From Xiphophorus maculatus (Eukaryota; Chordata; Actinopteri; Cyprinodontiformes; Poeciliidae): 64,000 bases of DNA. Under the pieces are notes generated by a model. It ran no database searches and was not told where the DNA came from. It saw only the letters and a program-made list of their open reading frames with translations. The position numbers and the translations under genes were made by a program. How positions within the stretch are numbered: the stretch's first letter is position 1; the number at the start of each line of letters is the position of its first letter. This document shows positions 23,651 to 64,000 of this stretch, in pieces. Location of the stretch: contig NC_036446.1 in the NCBI RefSeq assembly GCF_002775205.1, positions 11,830,272-11,894,271 on the forward strand, written 5' to 3'.

Positions 23651-26150
23651 AACACTTCGTAAGTCTGAAGAAGTCTGTCCATTTCAAACTGAGGAACTTA
23701 AAGAGCCCTTATGAAGGTTAATATGTGCTTAGATGTGTGTAGATGTCTTAAAATGGCTTCCCTAATATTTAGGTTTATTACAACCTAATATGAAACCAGT
23801 ACTTATGAAGACAGTTTTTTAGTTTGATTTTTATTTTTTTGTAAAAGTAATTATTCAACAGTTTGTTTACTTTTTTTAACTACTCCATAAAATCTAACAT
23901 GCCTTAAAAATAAGATAATTTGTTGTTTTTTTTACATTCAGCTTTTAATGCCATAAAATAGTAAACTGCATATTTTGTTTGTTTTTTTTAAACTATTGAC
24001 ATTAAACAGGAAGGTAAATGAAACATGCAGCATTTTAGGGTGCAGCTGCCCTAATTTTGCCTATATTGTTAATTAAAGCCCAAACTGATAATTACCAGTT
24101 TTTTATATATATATTTTACTGTAATTGCATTGTTTTAAAAATTGTATTTCGGGGTATGTTGTACATTTCTAACTCTGTTTCATTTTCTACATCTTTTGCC
24201 ATTATCTATCAACTTGGTTCAATCATTTTTTTTTTTATAATATAAAAACTAAAAAGAAACATTCAAATATGCTGGTAAAGAAATGTATTCTGAACAACAT
24301 ACATTAAAAAAAAAAGAAGTTAAATCTGAAAAGCCGTGTTTGTATTTACACATGTTCTGTAAGGTTGGTCATTGTTAAGTGGGGTCACATTAAAAGGTTA
24401 AAACCAGTATGTGGGTCAGCAGCCTGAGCCGGACCCCCCACAGCTCTGTGACAGAGAGGATCAGGATCAGATCAGCCATGAAACGGTTAATCTAGGGCTG
24501 TGCTTAACTGTGTGGAAGGAAATCATAGCGTAAAACGCTAATCCTGAAGCTCTGCAGGACAAATATTGACATAAGTGCTGACTAATACAGTCACAACAGT
24601 GCCAAGCTGCAGCTAGAAATTTAAATAATTTTAAGGAGGACTTTAAAGACTTGAGTAAAATATGTGACATTTTATCAAGTGACTTATAACTAGTTACATA
24701 TTCTTTGCTTTTTTATATTCTTAGCATTTAATCAATGTCATTTAGTGTCACATATCTCCAAACTAAAAAATAGTTTTATTATGGGAATTACAGGTAGGTC
24801 TTAACAAATTAGAGCATAAACAAAAGTGTTAAATTTATTCAAAATGAAAAGCATTAAACTAATTTATAACAGCTACATTTCACACCGATATATTTAAGCA
24901 CTTTAAGATCATTGTAACTTAGAGACGAGAAGCCAAATTCTTACAAAATTAGAATATCAAAAAACAAATCTTTAAAATATAATTAAAAATGTTTCAAAGA
25001 CAAAAGATTTAACCTATGAAAAATATATTTATGGGACTGAACATTATATGCACTCAGTACTTGGAGAACAGAGGACAGTTTGGTGACCAATCAAGGATAG
25101 TGAAATATTGTTTATTAACTCTGTAGATTTGTCAGTGTAAGCTTTTACTAAGTCTGTTTGAAAACTGACAGCAGCATCTCCAAACAATTTGTAAATGAAG
25201 AATATAATCATGTTTCCTAGTAGACACTTCCACTGACTTTGGACTTGATTGGACCAAAACCAGCAGATGACACGTCTCCCCAAATCAAACTTCACTTTGC
25301 CTTTCCACTCTGATTTCAGATTCCAGTACTTTGCTTTTGAAACGAAAAGCAAAATTAATATTCATCTGAAAAAAGGACTTTGGACCCACATTGAACAACA
25401 GTGCATGCTGTTATCTTCTGTTATCTTCTACCTCAGATGACTCTGGTTACCTTGTCAGTCCAGAAGTGACTTAAGACAACAAATGCAACATTTGTCGTAC
25501 AAATCATGGATATTTGTTGTGGCTGGTGAACCTTTGAGTCAAATTGCATTTTCTTCCACATGTTTTCCTTCCACTCAACTTCCTATTTTTTTCACTCTGA
25601 ACAGCCACCGTCTTTAACAGTGACTATTTGTGGCTTACAGGTGTCACTGTCTGGCTGCTGGACAAATGTCAATTCAGTTTTATCTACCATTGTGTAAGCC
25701 ATGACACAACATTTCTGTATTGAAATCAATTTTAATGGTCTCCATTTAGAGAAACATCATTTGTGGTTTTTATTAATTTTAAGACATAATTCTCAAAATA
25801 GTTCAAACAGAGGTCATAGATGTACTAGGCTTCTCTGAATAACATTCATGAGATGAACTGACCTACTGAGACAAATTCATTTTTAAACATATTTCAAGTT
25901 GTGAGAAAAGCTAAATTGTGTCACCCTATGAAGTACAAAAAAATAAGTAAATAAATAAAATGCAGCACCTTTCAGAGCTCATATTTGTGACGCATATTTT
26001 GGTTATAATATTGCAGTCCAGTCACGCAGTCAAAACACCACAACGCATTAGGCTCCATTAGTATTCCATTATAGTCGAGATGAATTTTTAAGCAGCCCAC
26101 TGTAGGTCTAACACGCCCACTTCCACTCACACTGTGAAGTCAATTGGCTC
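23651..26150. other. Intergenic region krtcap3-fzd3
   Basis: It begins with the krtcap3 3' UTR (a possible ATTAAA signal at 24303-24308), followed by AT-rich DNA and the Tc1 relic at 24.9-25.75 kb. GC content rises from about 26100 toward the fzd3 promoter. No gene was seen. Confidence 0.5.
24890..25760 (-). mobile_element. Decayed Tc1-like element
   Basis: Blocks in order: CACTCAGTACTTGGAGAACA (25051), TGACCAATCAAGGATAGTGA (25083), GCAGCATCTCCAAACAATTT (25171), ACCAGCAGATGACACGTCTC (25259) and TGAAAAAAGGACTTTGGACC (25366). They match an antisense fish Tc1-type transposase region as I remember it, and the same family as the relic at 17.05 kb. The reading frame is broken throughout. Confidence 0.6.
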
Positions 26151-26290
26151 GCCTGCGCGCTCACACTCAATCCGCGCTCCCGATGACTCGTGGGCAGCGA
26201 GCAGCCAGCTGCAGAGCAGAGCGGACCAGCGCTGTACTGCGGTGAGCAGAGCCCGGGACCACCCGAACCGCTCGCTGTTCTACACACAAG
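26120..26290 (+). promoter_or_regulatory. fzd3: fzd3 CpG-rich promoter and noncoding first exon
   Basis: GC- and CpG-rich DNA at about 26140-26290 ends in CACAAG|GTAAAG at 26290, a good donor for a noncoding exon. CpG richness continues to about 26600 in the intron. The next plausible acceptor (GTGTCTTTGCAG, ending 27963) opens the exon that contains the start codon. The transcription start is not located. Confidence 0.5.
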
Positions 26291-27963
26291 GTAAAGCATT
26301 TCCTCCTTTAACATTACACCGCCCTCATCTCTGCGGCGCATCTGATTCTGAGCTGTCAAACAGGCGTGCAGATTTGGACAATAAACGCTTTAAAGGGAAA
26401 ATGTGCGCAAACAGCGCGCTGTTGCTGCGGTGACAAACGGACTGGTGATTTTTTTTTTTTTTGTACCGTGTATGGTAGTCGCTTCGACAACGAAGATGCT
26501 TCCGTGGACAGAGCGACGTGAAATGTCTGCGCTCTGAAACCACCCACTTCATTTTCTCTGATAACCAGAAGGAGCGAACGCTAACGACGCGCCTCGCCGT
26601 GAATGTTACGCAGGTGTTCACCTAAATTACTAATCAATGTAACAATGTTAATGGCTGCTGGCTGACAGCAGCTGGCGTGCGCGACGTCGTCACGCAAAGC
26701 TGGAGAAATGTCCATGTTGCATTAGAATATATTGGTGGAGTATATAAGCTGTAAAGTTTACAATCCAGCAACACGGTAAGTCGCGTAGTGGGTCAGTGTG
26801 AAACATTACAGGAGCGTTGCTTTTATGGAGCGCAAAAAGTGCCACAATGGTATACACAATTAAAATATAAATATATATATATATATATTGCATGCTATTA
26901 TTATCAGAGTTAATTGGTTATTACTTGATAAGGAAATCCATTTCTAATTGGAGGTTAAAAACTCCAAGTGAATTTTGTAATTTTTGGAAATGAATGTAGG
27001 ATTTAGCCACATTTTAAACTATATATTTGACTGATTAAATTGTTTTAAAAAATAAATCAATTTATGAAGTGTTCCAGCACCATACTTTGAAATAATTATT
27101 TTAATAAGTACAACGTAAATAATTATGTCATAGTCATTTGCTGCAGTATATGGCTTGATTTAATATTGTTTTCTATAAGCCATCCCTTTCAAAATCTGTT
27201 GGAGTTACTACTGTGTGGACTCTTGAACATAAAAAGTACTCCTGGAATGGCATTTCTGTTTTTTGATTTGTTTTTTTATATTTGTGCTTATGATTTGTCA
27301 TCATACTGAGCTGGGTTCAGCTGAAGGCTTCCCCTGTATTATTTCAACATTTAAATTTAATTAAGGAATTTTAACATTTTCATATTAATATTGCATTAAA
27401 TTAGATTTTAATTAGGGGACATATAAATTATTGTTGAATTTTCTTACTTTTTTAATGGCACTTTTTGTGCTCCGTATAGCTGTTGCCCGGTGAAGCTCAC
27501 ACAAATAGGAGCTGAGGTGGGGGAGTGTCTGAGCCGCTCATCCACAGGTGTACGTCCACACAGGCGTCTGAGCTGACAGCAGCCGCCGTGGTTCACTTTG
27601 AACACACTTTCTGTAGTGTGCAACCTGACCCCGCTGACTCAGCTCTCGTACAAGAAGATAATCCGACACTGAGGCAAGCCAAGACAATTTTTCTTAAGAA
27701 TGCAAACGCACACTCTTGTCAGGAAAGAAAATCGGCTTTGCACCCATTTGGGTGATGTAAAAATGTATCATAATAGGATGATTTTATTTATGTAAAGAAG
27801 GGTGTGGCTGATCAGAGATGATATCTGCAACAGTGAACTTCAAGGAAATCCACTTTGCTTTTTTAGGCAATAATCCCCTCTTTGTATATTAAACTTGTAA
27901 AACCTGTTTTCAGGATCCAAAGCAGTCTGACGGTTTAAAAGGAGACATTTTGTGTCTTTGCAG
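26291..27963. other. Probable fzd3 5' UTR intron
   Basis: A CpG-rich stretch continues to about 26600, followed by AT-rich DNA with a short TA run (26870-26889). A TATATAAG string lies at about 26742-26749, a possible alternative promoter element without further support. No gene was seen. Confidence 0.35.
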
Positions 27964-28415
27964 GGCTGTTGGTGATTATGACACACTGGAGCCTCGGCGG
28001 TTCTGGCCATCATCTCTGGAGAAGAACAGTTAAGGAATTGAAAGAATAAAGACCAGAAAGAAAACGGCAGGAGACGACTTGCATATGGAAGACGGAGCTT
28101 TGCAATAAGCATAGAGATGGAGCCAGGTTTACAGGCCTTTGACCAGTGGAGTGCTGGGATTCAGGAAAAATTCCAATAATGGGAAGTCAGTTTAGAGATT
28201 CTGAAACACAATGAGACGATTTCCACAAAGTTCAGCTCTCTTGAATTTGAGTTCCCTTGTGTAGTTTAGACTGCGTGCATCCTGTCTGTGGATTTCTCTT
28301 TTAGTGTTGGTTTGTGGGTTTCACATCCATCACTCACTTTCAAATGGACATGTTTCTCTCTTGCCAAGCTGCTGTCAAAATAAGGATGATATAAACAACC
28401 TGAATCACTGACAAT
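27964..28415 (+). other. fzd3: Probable fzd3 5' UTR (coding exon, untranslated part)
   Basis: This lies between the acceptor ending at 27963 and the start codon. An in-frame TGA at 28401-28403 precedes the ATG, so the frame cannot extend upstream within this exon. Confidence 0.5.
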
Positions 28416-57922
<29,507 letters not shown>

Positions 57923-59850
57923 GGAGTTCATCACTTTCTGCAGCAAAAAGCAGAATCTACCAGAACGTTGCGGTGGTTTGTGATCTAGTCTGGTCCTTTG
58001 AGTTACAGATTCAGGATTTATTCAGGGAAAACTGTGGAGAGCTGCAACTTGCACTGGACAGACCAGGAACTGGCTAAATGTTGTGGGGAAAAAAGGTTGT
58101 TGCACTTATTACACAGTCAAAACCTAATTCCATAGGACCTTCGCAAATATTATGAAACTTGTAAAATGACTGCAGAGTTTTGTTTTTATATCAAACACTT
58201 CATCTGTCACAAAAGTGACTTGTTTATTTTGACCTGCAGCTGTTGATGCTAATCTGTGTGTGAAGTCTTAGACAAATATGGGCCTAACATAAAAACATGG
58301 ACCTTTTAATTGTTTAGCAAATATTTTTATACTGTGAAAAACTGTCTACTGCGTGCATAGAGAGAAACATATCAGGGGTGATTAAGTTTAAAACTTTTTG
58401 ATGTCAGGAAAATTAAACTGCTTAGTCTGCAGTGCAACGAAATCTTTCTAAACCTTGGGTGCTGAAGTCCAGCCCTTGTCAGACACACCTGAACAAAATG
58501 ACTGAATGTTGATGTAATTCAGGTGTGTTGGAACAGGGATGCATCAAGGACTGCACTTGGGAAGCATGTTAATCTTTAACTTAGAGTTCATTCCATTAAC
58601 AGGGCTGCAGATCAACATTTAAAACCCAGCGGGATTTGTTTGTGCAAGGCACCATCTTTAATTTTGAGGCCTCGGTTGGTAAGAATCCTCTAATGGGGAG
58701 CACATAAATTTTACTTGAGTAGAAATGAAAGGCATAAACAGCACCCTTAAACTAATAATACACTGCCAGACAGATGAAAACCTAAAAAATAAACCACTGT
58801 AATATCTGCCATAAATTCAGAAAACCTCTATATTTTATTGGATGTTGAAGATCCTGGTAAGTTGATTAACACTTTAAGGGGAATCAGTCATCAAGCCCAA
58901 TGGAGAATTTAAACTGTATAAACATATCTGTAATTTAAAGTATTCCAGTATAATTTAAAACTCAAACTTGTGTTTCTCTAAAGACTGACAGATTTGTTTG
59001 AGACTTAATTTTTTACAAGTGTTGTAATATCCACCCCTGTTCATGTGTTTGTCTTCAGACCTGCCTTGACAGGCGCAGCTAACAAGAAGAACATTCATTA
59101 TACTTTATTGGCGCCGACTTTTATTGTCTGCCTGTAAATGTAACAACCTGTAAATATTGTTTTCTTGCAGTTTGAGTCCTAATCCTTTGTCATTGAACTA
59201 ACCTACCTCACCTTTACCCTCAGCCTTTTCTTGTTCTGCATTCACATCACTGGGTGCTTTCTCCGAAGTAAAGAAGCGCTCAGCATACATCAGTAAAAAT
59301 GGTGGTGCCAGCTCGCTTTGTGGTTTTTAAGTCTACCTCTTGAGTTCAAACCCCAACATACTTCTGACTGACTTTGTGTACTCAATTCCAAGCAAATTAA
59401 AAATATTCTAGCCTTTCAAACAGAAAAACACAGTTTTCATCAAGATTGTGCAAATTCTGACCTTGCAGTTATGCAATAATCACATCAGGCCCAGTCTGTG
59501 CTTCTATGCCTTCATTAGCTTGTACATAGATTTTCTGTATGATGACTGATCTGCCTTTGTTTTTATCCTATATCCCATTTTTGGACCTACAGCAATCGTC
59601 TGTACTTTACCATGGCTGCTTACATACATTAACCACAGTGCTTTTCTCTCAAAATGGTTGGAGAAAAAAAAGTAAAACAAGCTCTCAGCTTTTAAACATT
59701 CATGTTCACACAAGTCTGTCTTCAACAATCTTTAACAGTAAAGCATGGGGGGGGAAGAGTTCAAGTAGCTCCAACTAGGATTTTTAAAACTTGACTTAAT
59801 TTATTTGCAGTTGTAATGTAAAAGCTTATTTTACATGCAGTCTAATAAAC
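57923..59850 (+). other. fzd3: Probable fzd3 3' UTR
   Basis: After the TGA stop there is about 1.9 kb without recognised coding sequence. AATAAA signals lie at 58788-58793 and 59844-59849. A degraded palindromic repeat with CACACCTGAACAAAATGACT and TCAGGTGTGTTGGAACAGGG lies at about 58440-58565, in the same style as the MITE at 4165. Confidence 0.5.
59800..59805 (-). terminator. Candidate polyadenylation signal of the kinesin gene
   Basis: TTTATT on the plus strand is AATAAA on the minus strand, about 150 nt after the kinesin stop codon. It lies 39 bp left of the fzd3 signal at 59844, so if both are used the transcripts overlap tail to tail. Confidence 0.4.
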
Positions 59851-59952
59851 TTTTTTAAGACTTGAGTTTTTCTCTGTGATTTCCATTTCTGTTGTCGGGA
59901 TGCAAAGAATAACTGGAGGTACTTACAGTTTCTCAAATCAACAAACACTGAG

Positions 59953-62900
59953 TTAAGACCAGATGCCCGAGCGTTCTCTTTTGCGGCGTACAATGGCCGC
60001 TATGTCTTGTTTGAGTGTGGAGACGCTGTCCTCCAGCTGCTCAGAGAAGTCCCTCAGCAGACGACTCTGCTCGTCCACAAACAGTCTGAGTCCCAGCAGG
60101 TCCGACTCCTCCTGGAGAGTGTATGCAACAACAATTTAGTGTTAGAAAACCATCATGGCTCACTTTTTCCAAGGTTGCATAGAAACAAAGATACTTACAC
60201 TGGGTCTGTGTCTGCGCAAGCGCTGCAGCTGACCCCTAACAGAGGTCATGCTGTGGTAGAAAACTTTCAGGGCGCGTGCGAACTCTGCATCACAGCTGGG
60301 ACGTAGCGACCGACCACGAACGCCGTCTCCGCCTAAAACCAGAGGAGGGAAACATGGACTGAGTAGCAATGCAGGTATGAAACAACAAAGTGGGATAATT
60401 GTGCATGTCTGAGTTACCGTTCTTGACTGTGTTGAGCTGTTCTCTCAGACTGTGATTTTCTTTCCTTAATGACTCGTTGAGACTCTTCAGTTTCTCTAAG
60501 TCCTGTTGAAGAGCTCTGACTGAACAGCTAAGCTCAGCAGAGTCCGATAGCTGCAGCCAATGAAATATTAGCTAATAGACTGATCCACAAAAGAGATTAG
60601 CTGCTGACAGTCAAACATGGACTATTTGTTTTAATCGATGGAACCATTAACTCTGATCTCCATTAGAAAGCCCAAAAGGAGAATGTCTCTGTCATCTTAT
60701 AATCTTAAACACACGTGAACAAATCAGCAAGTCCACAAAATGTCTGGACTTTAATTTGATTTTGCAGTTGCCAGTAAAAAACATTTATATTCAACTTACT
60801 GTAGCTTGTGGATCCAGCATGTCGATGATAAAGCTGCCCTCTGCAGTCATTCTCACAGCTCCAAGAGATGAACTCAAAACACTGCAACCCTCTTAGAAAA
60901 GAAAAACACACAGGAGTAGTTATTTCTTATTATAGGTGATAACCTAATTTACTTTAGAAAACTTATTTTAAAAATCATTTAGGAATTGTGTTCTAGAGCT
61001 AAAACCGCTTATAATGAGGGAGCGAAAGTGCAGCATGGGATTCTTTAAGTCAGCTTAGTATCTCAGAAATACTAAGCGAGTTCAGAAATGTTCAGGAGAG
61101 AGCAGCACAAAATGGAGTGACCAAGTCAGTTTCTAGATCTGAACGTTGGTGGTAAAAACCTGACTATGTAGCATAAAAGAAAACTCCATCCAGTCAATCA
61201 ATCCAGTGGGAGAAGCTACAGGAAGCCTCGACAGAAATCTCAGCAGATTATCTTCAAAATGTTGTAGGAAGTTATGGTTTACCAAACAGTCTTTTCTTTT
61301 CTGAAGGCTAAGCTGTTCATAACTCTGACAACACCTGCCTGCATGTTCTGCTAATTTACTATATGTCCTGGTGAAGATAATTTCATGCTGAAATTGTGCT
61401 GTGGTGGTCATTTCCGTTTCCTTCCTCACCCTGAAGACCCCAGAGCTCCAACACCACAGCACTGCTTTGCAAGTAGTCCAGCAGCCGTTGGGATGTTTGG
61501 AGGGAGGTGAACTGGACCCGGTGATCCAACAGAGGATTGATGTTGTGCCACACAGCTGGAGTGTAAAGCAGCTCGCCGCAGTCAAATACCCTGAATCTAA
61601 CACAGCAGAGGAAATAAAGTTATGTGAGGGAGTCTCAATGTAAAATTTTAAAGTTATTCGTCATTCTGTTATCAAACTGCCCTTAAATGTTGAATACATC
61701 TGTCCAGGCCTCACCCAATTTGTATCCCTCGATTGCGGGCTTCCCTAATCCAACGAACCCCACAGCACTGATCCAGGACCAGCTGGAAGTCCAATCGTCG
61801 ACCCAGTACTTCAGACGGGTCAATCAGGATGTCGTCCTCCCCCAGTGGACTGGAAATATGCATTTCTTAAAAACACACCTTTCTGTGAGCTTACAGCTAA
61901 AATATGTGTCATACAGTCCAGTGGAAGTGCAGGGGATGAGCTGAGCTTGTAGGATGGCCTCCTCTGTCCCCTCTGAGCCCAACACCTGCAAACAGAGACA
62001 GATTCATCTGGCATCTGATAACACTCATGTATGAAGCATATGGAGTACCTCCAGCTGCTCCTCCAGAGGGATGCGGAAGGCCAAAGACTGCAGCCAGAGG
62101 TGAGCAGTTCCCAGGAGCAGAGGCTCAACTGGATCCCAGAAAGGGTCTTTATCTCTCGGTAACACTACAGCTGGGAGGCACTCCACTCTCTGGTAGCAGC
62201 ACATATACAAAAAGGACCAATAGCAAAAGTTGAGTTATAGCTCTAAAATCTAAAGTAAACTTTAATTCAAAGGGGACCTATTATGCAAAATTAAAAATTT
62301 TCCAAGACATCCATTTGAGTCTGTAAGAGCAGCACAAGCGCTTAAAATAAAACATCCAGCCGTTTTTCGGCAACAAGTTAATGCTTTTCAGCGTCTGAAA
62401 AATGAGCCGTTACCTAACCGTCCCAGCCGAGCCCAGGCAGCCCGTCACCTAGCAACACAAGCCGAGTCCGTCACCTAGCAAGCTAAGCCGAGCTCCAGTG
62501 TTTGGTCAATTAGTTTTGGTATTTTCTGTACAATGGCTGTGTTTTGTTGTTGACTTACCTACCATACAAAAACCATTTCATACATTATTGTTGGTTGTTC
62601 AGGTGACTCTGGTTGCTTTTGAAAGGTGTACAGTTGTATATTTGTGAATCTACTTGCCGCCATTTTCACGTACAGCGTAAACGTTGAGTTGAGGGCGTGG
62701 CCAACAGCAATTTACTTGGATTTAAAGTGACAAGAGGCCCTAAAACAGCTCAAAACAAAACAGACAGAACGAAGCAGACTAACATCTCATTATCTAACAA
62801 TGATTTTGTGCAAAAATGTAATTAACATTTTTATCCTAACTTGTTCAGGAAAACACAATATGCCACCTTTATGCACTTATTAGAAATTAAAGATATCTAC

Positions 62901-63989
62901 AAAGTTTTCCCCCTCGTTTCCCATGTTGGACAACATTTTTTTGTCTATGCTCAGTTGCCTCAAGAAATATTTGGGTATTCTGAAAAAGACATCAGTGTTA
63001 TTTCCATAACACACATTGTCTTCGTGTTGTGCAGCCTTGAACTGCTGGTAGACCTCCTCCATCAAAAACTTGCGGTTGACAAACTTGGCTTTGGACCACA
63101 TCCAGACCTGCAAAACATGTGTCACAACTGAAATCATCCAGAAACATCTTTCTGGTACAAAGAAAGGAGAGAGACACCTTGAGCAACACTAGCCTGTTTG
63201 CTTCCTGCAGAGGTCACTCTGACAACAGTGTCTTTCTGCAGATCGTGACCTCGAGAATCCGACAGGGCCAGATTTTTGATTTCCAGCTTAAACTCAACTC
63301 CCTGAAAATTAAGAAATGAAATGCGAATTTACCAAGTCACTCCTGTGTGCCCTTAAATGTTGCATACATCTGTCCAGGCCTCATCTGAGGTCAATGTGAG
63401 CAGCTACAGCAGGACACTGTGAGTTACCTTGCTCAGTTCCTGACTCATCTGGTTGGCCTCGGCCACCATGGGCATCAGCTGAATGTAGTCGTAGAAGACC
63501 GCTAACAGACTGGGATCTGTCTGGCTACAGCCGGTGCTGGACTCACCTATACATTAATAAAAATGACTTTTTTTACCCCATATAAATAAAACAAATTCAG
63601 TTCCAGAGAGTGATGGTTTCACCCACTCAGGTGGATGCCCTCAGCAGCAGCCAGCTCCGACTGGAAGTAATCATAGTCGTAGCGACCCCAGTCTTCCCCG
63701 CCCCTCTCAGATGGATAACCAACGAACAGGTAGGTACAATTCGAGCCCAGAATGAGACGATCCTGATAAATATTTAGAATAACGTTTTTCAAAGCAGTGG
63801 CTTTGACTGCTTTAGTTTCATCTAACACAGTTAATTAATATAGTTGGTGCAATGCAAATACCCACCAGGTGTTGCAGCTCTGCTGTCTCGTACACGGCGT
63901 TCCCATTAACAATAACCTTTGACCCCGTCAGTGGAGTCAGTGTTACACGCCGCTGTTCATTCCTGAACACCGCATGATGCTCCTGGATA
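59953..63989 (-). CDS. kif28: Kinesin-3 family protein, KIF28-like, 3' portion (FHA domain to C-terminus)
   Basis: Thirteen exons in transcript order: 63866-63989, 63627-63762, 63428-63546, 63178-63301, 63015-63127, 62049-62189, 61915-61985, 61715-61849, 61430-61596, 60800-60891, 60418-60550, 60199-60332 and 59953-60111. They give 1,648 nt, about 548 aa, in continuous phase, ending RERSGIWS and TAA. It opens inside an FHA domain (IQEHHAVFRNEQRRVTLTPL, then LDRLILGSNCTYLFVGYPSE). Then come MVAEANQMSQEL, the WMWSKAKFVNRKFLMEEVYQ segment, KDPFWDPVEPLLLGTAHLWL, a C2/DUF-like block with DPSEVLGRRLDFQL, then VFDCGELLYTPAVWHNINPL. A coiled coil (RALQQDLEKLKSLNESLRKE) and a basic tail finish it. The motor domain lies beyond the right edge. 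With a usual motor, the total would be about 950 aa, as in KIF28/KLP-6. There is no PH or CAP-Gly domain, arguing against KIF1 and KIF13. The KIF28 call rests on memory. Confidence 0.75.
62271..62873. mobile_element. Dispersed repeat with TTATGC-type ends and X-box motifs
   Basis: It begins AAGGGGACCTATTATGCAAA and ends near AATATGCCACCTTTATGC, a degenerate inverse. Inside are GTCACCTAGCAAC (62444-62456) and the near-match GTCACCTAGCAAG (62470-62482), then GAGCTCCAGTGTTTGGTCAA and CTGTACAATGGC, shared with the copy at about 51 kb. It sits in a kinesin intron and carries no reading frame. Confidence 0.6.
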
Positions 63990-64000
63990 CTAGTTCACAA

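Noticed and set aside
26738..26752. TATATAAG as the main fzd3 promoter
   Set aside because: It lies downstream of the CpG-rich exon with the clear donor at 26290; AT-rich DNA makes such strings common.
61133..61603. 156-codon minus-strand frame
   Set aside because: Reads the kinesin exon 61430-61596 in the wrong phase and runs into the intron; the correct phase gives VFDCGELLYTPAVW.
63015..63107. Kinesin exon starting at 63107 instead of 63127
   Set aside because: The acceptor at 63107 breaks phase with the donor at 63178. The acceptor at 63127 keeps the frame and adds VVTHVLQ in a family-like position.

Overview
The window is vertebrate nuclear DNA, almost certainly from a teleost fish. 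It has split genes with GT-AG introns, AT-rich noncoding DNA, long CA/TA microsatellites, many fish-type Tc1/mariner and MITE relics, and proteins that align with vertebrate families recognised from memory. No prokaryotic features (operons, RBSs, CRISPR) are present. Five protein-coding genes were reconstructed exon by exon. Reading phase is continuous across every junction used.

Layout: (1) 130-1927, minus strand: the first three coding exons of a BTB/POZ gene of the KCTD3/SHKBP1 type (kctd3 favoured), running off the left edge. (2) 3821-15093, plus: nrbp1, a pseudokinase of 521 aa in 17 coding exons, divergent from kctd3 across a roughly 1.2 kb promoter interval. (3) 18445-23650, plus: krtcap3, a four-TM protein of 220 aa in 6 exons. 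NRBP1 and KRTCAP3 are also neighbours in mammals. (4) 28416-57922, plus: fzd3, a Frizzled Wnt/PCP receptor of 715 aa in 10 coding exons, with an 18.5 kb first coding intron and an upstream noncoding exon near a GC-rich region at 26.1-26.6 kb. (5) 59953-63989, minus: the 3' thirteen exons (about 548 aa) of a kinesin-3 with an FHA domain, best matched to KIF28. It is tail-to-tail with fzd3, and the two predicted 3' ends overlap.

Mobile DNA: a nearly complete 1,733-bp Tc1-type transposon (55368-57100, TA target duplication, about 245-bp inverted repeats) lies in antisense orientation in fzd3, 43 bp past a splice donor. Its transposase keeps the DD34E triad but has a premature stop removing the last 13 codons. 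Older Tc1 relics lie at about 1.0, 8.9, 11.2, 17.1, 20.5 and 24.9 kb; the 17.1 kb copy is interrupted by a MITE. A 5'-truncated LINE lies at 28.75-29.41 kb. Several MITE-like elements are present, and repeats at 37.7, 51.0 and 62.4 kb carry paired X-box (RFX-type) motifs.

No new multi-gene system was found. The observations most worth following are the young Tc1 copy, the repeat-borne X-box pairs, a GC-AG intron in fzd3, a set of perfect short-loop hairpins, a minisatellite with alternating 59/54-bp periods, and an apparently intact kif28-like gene.
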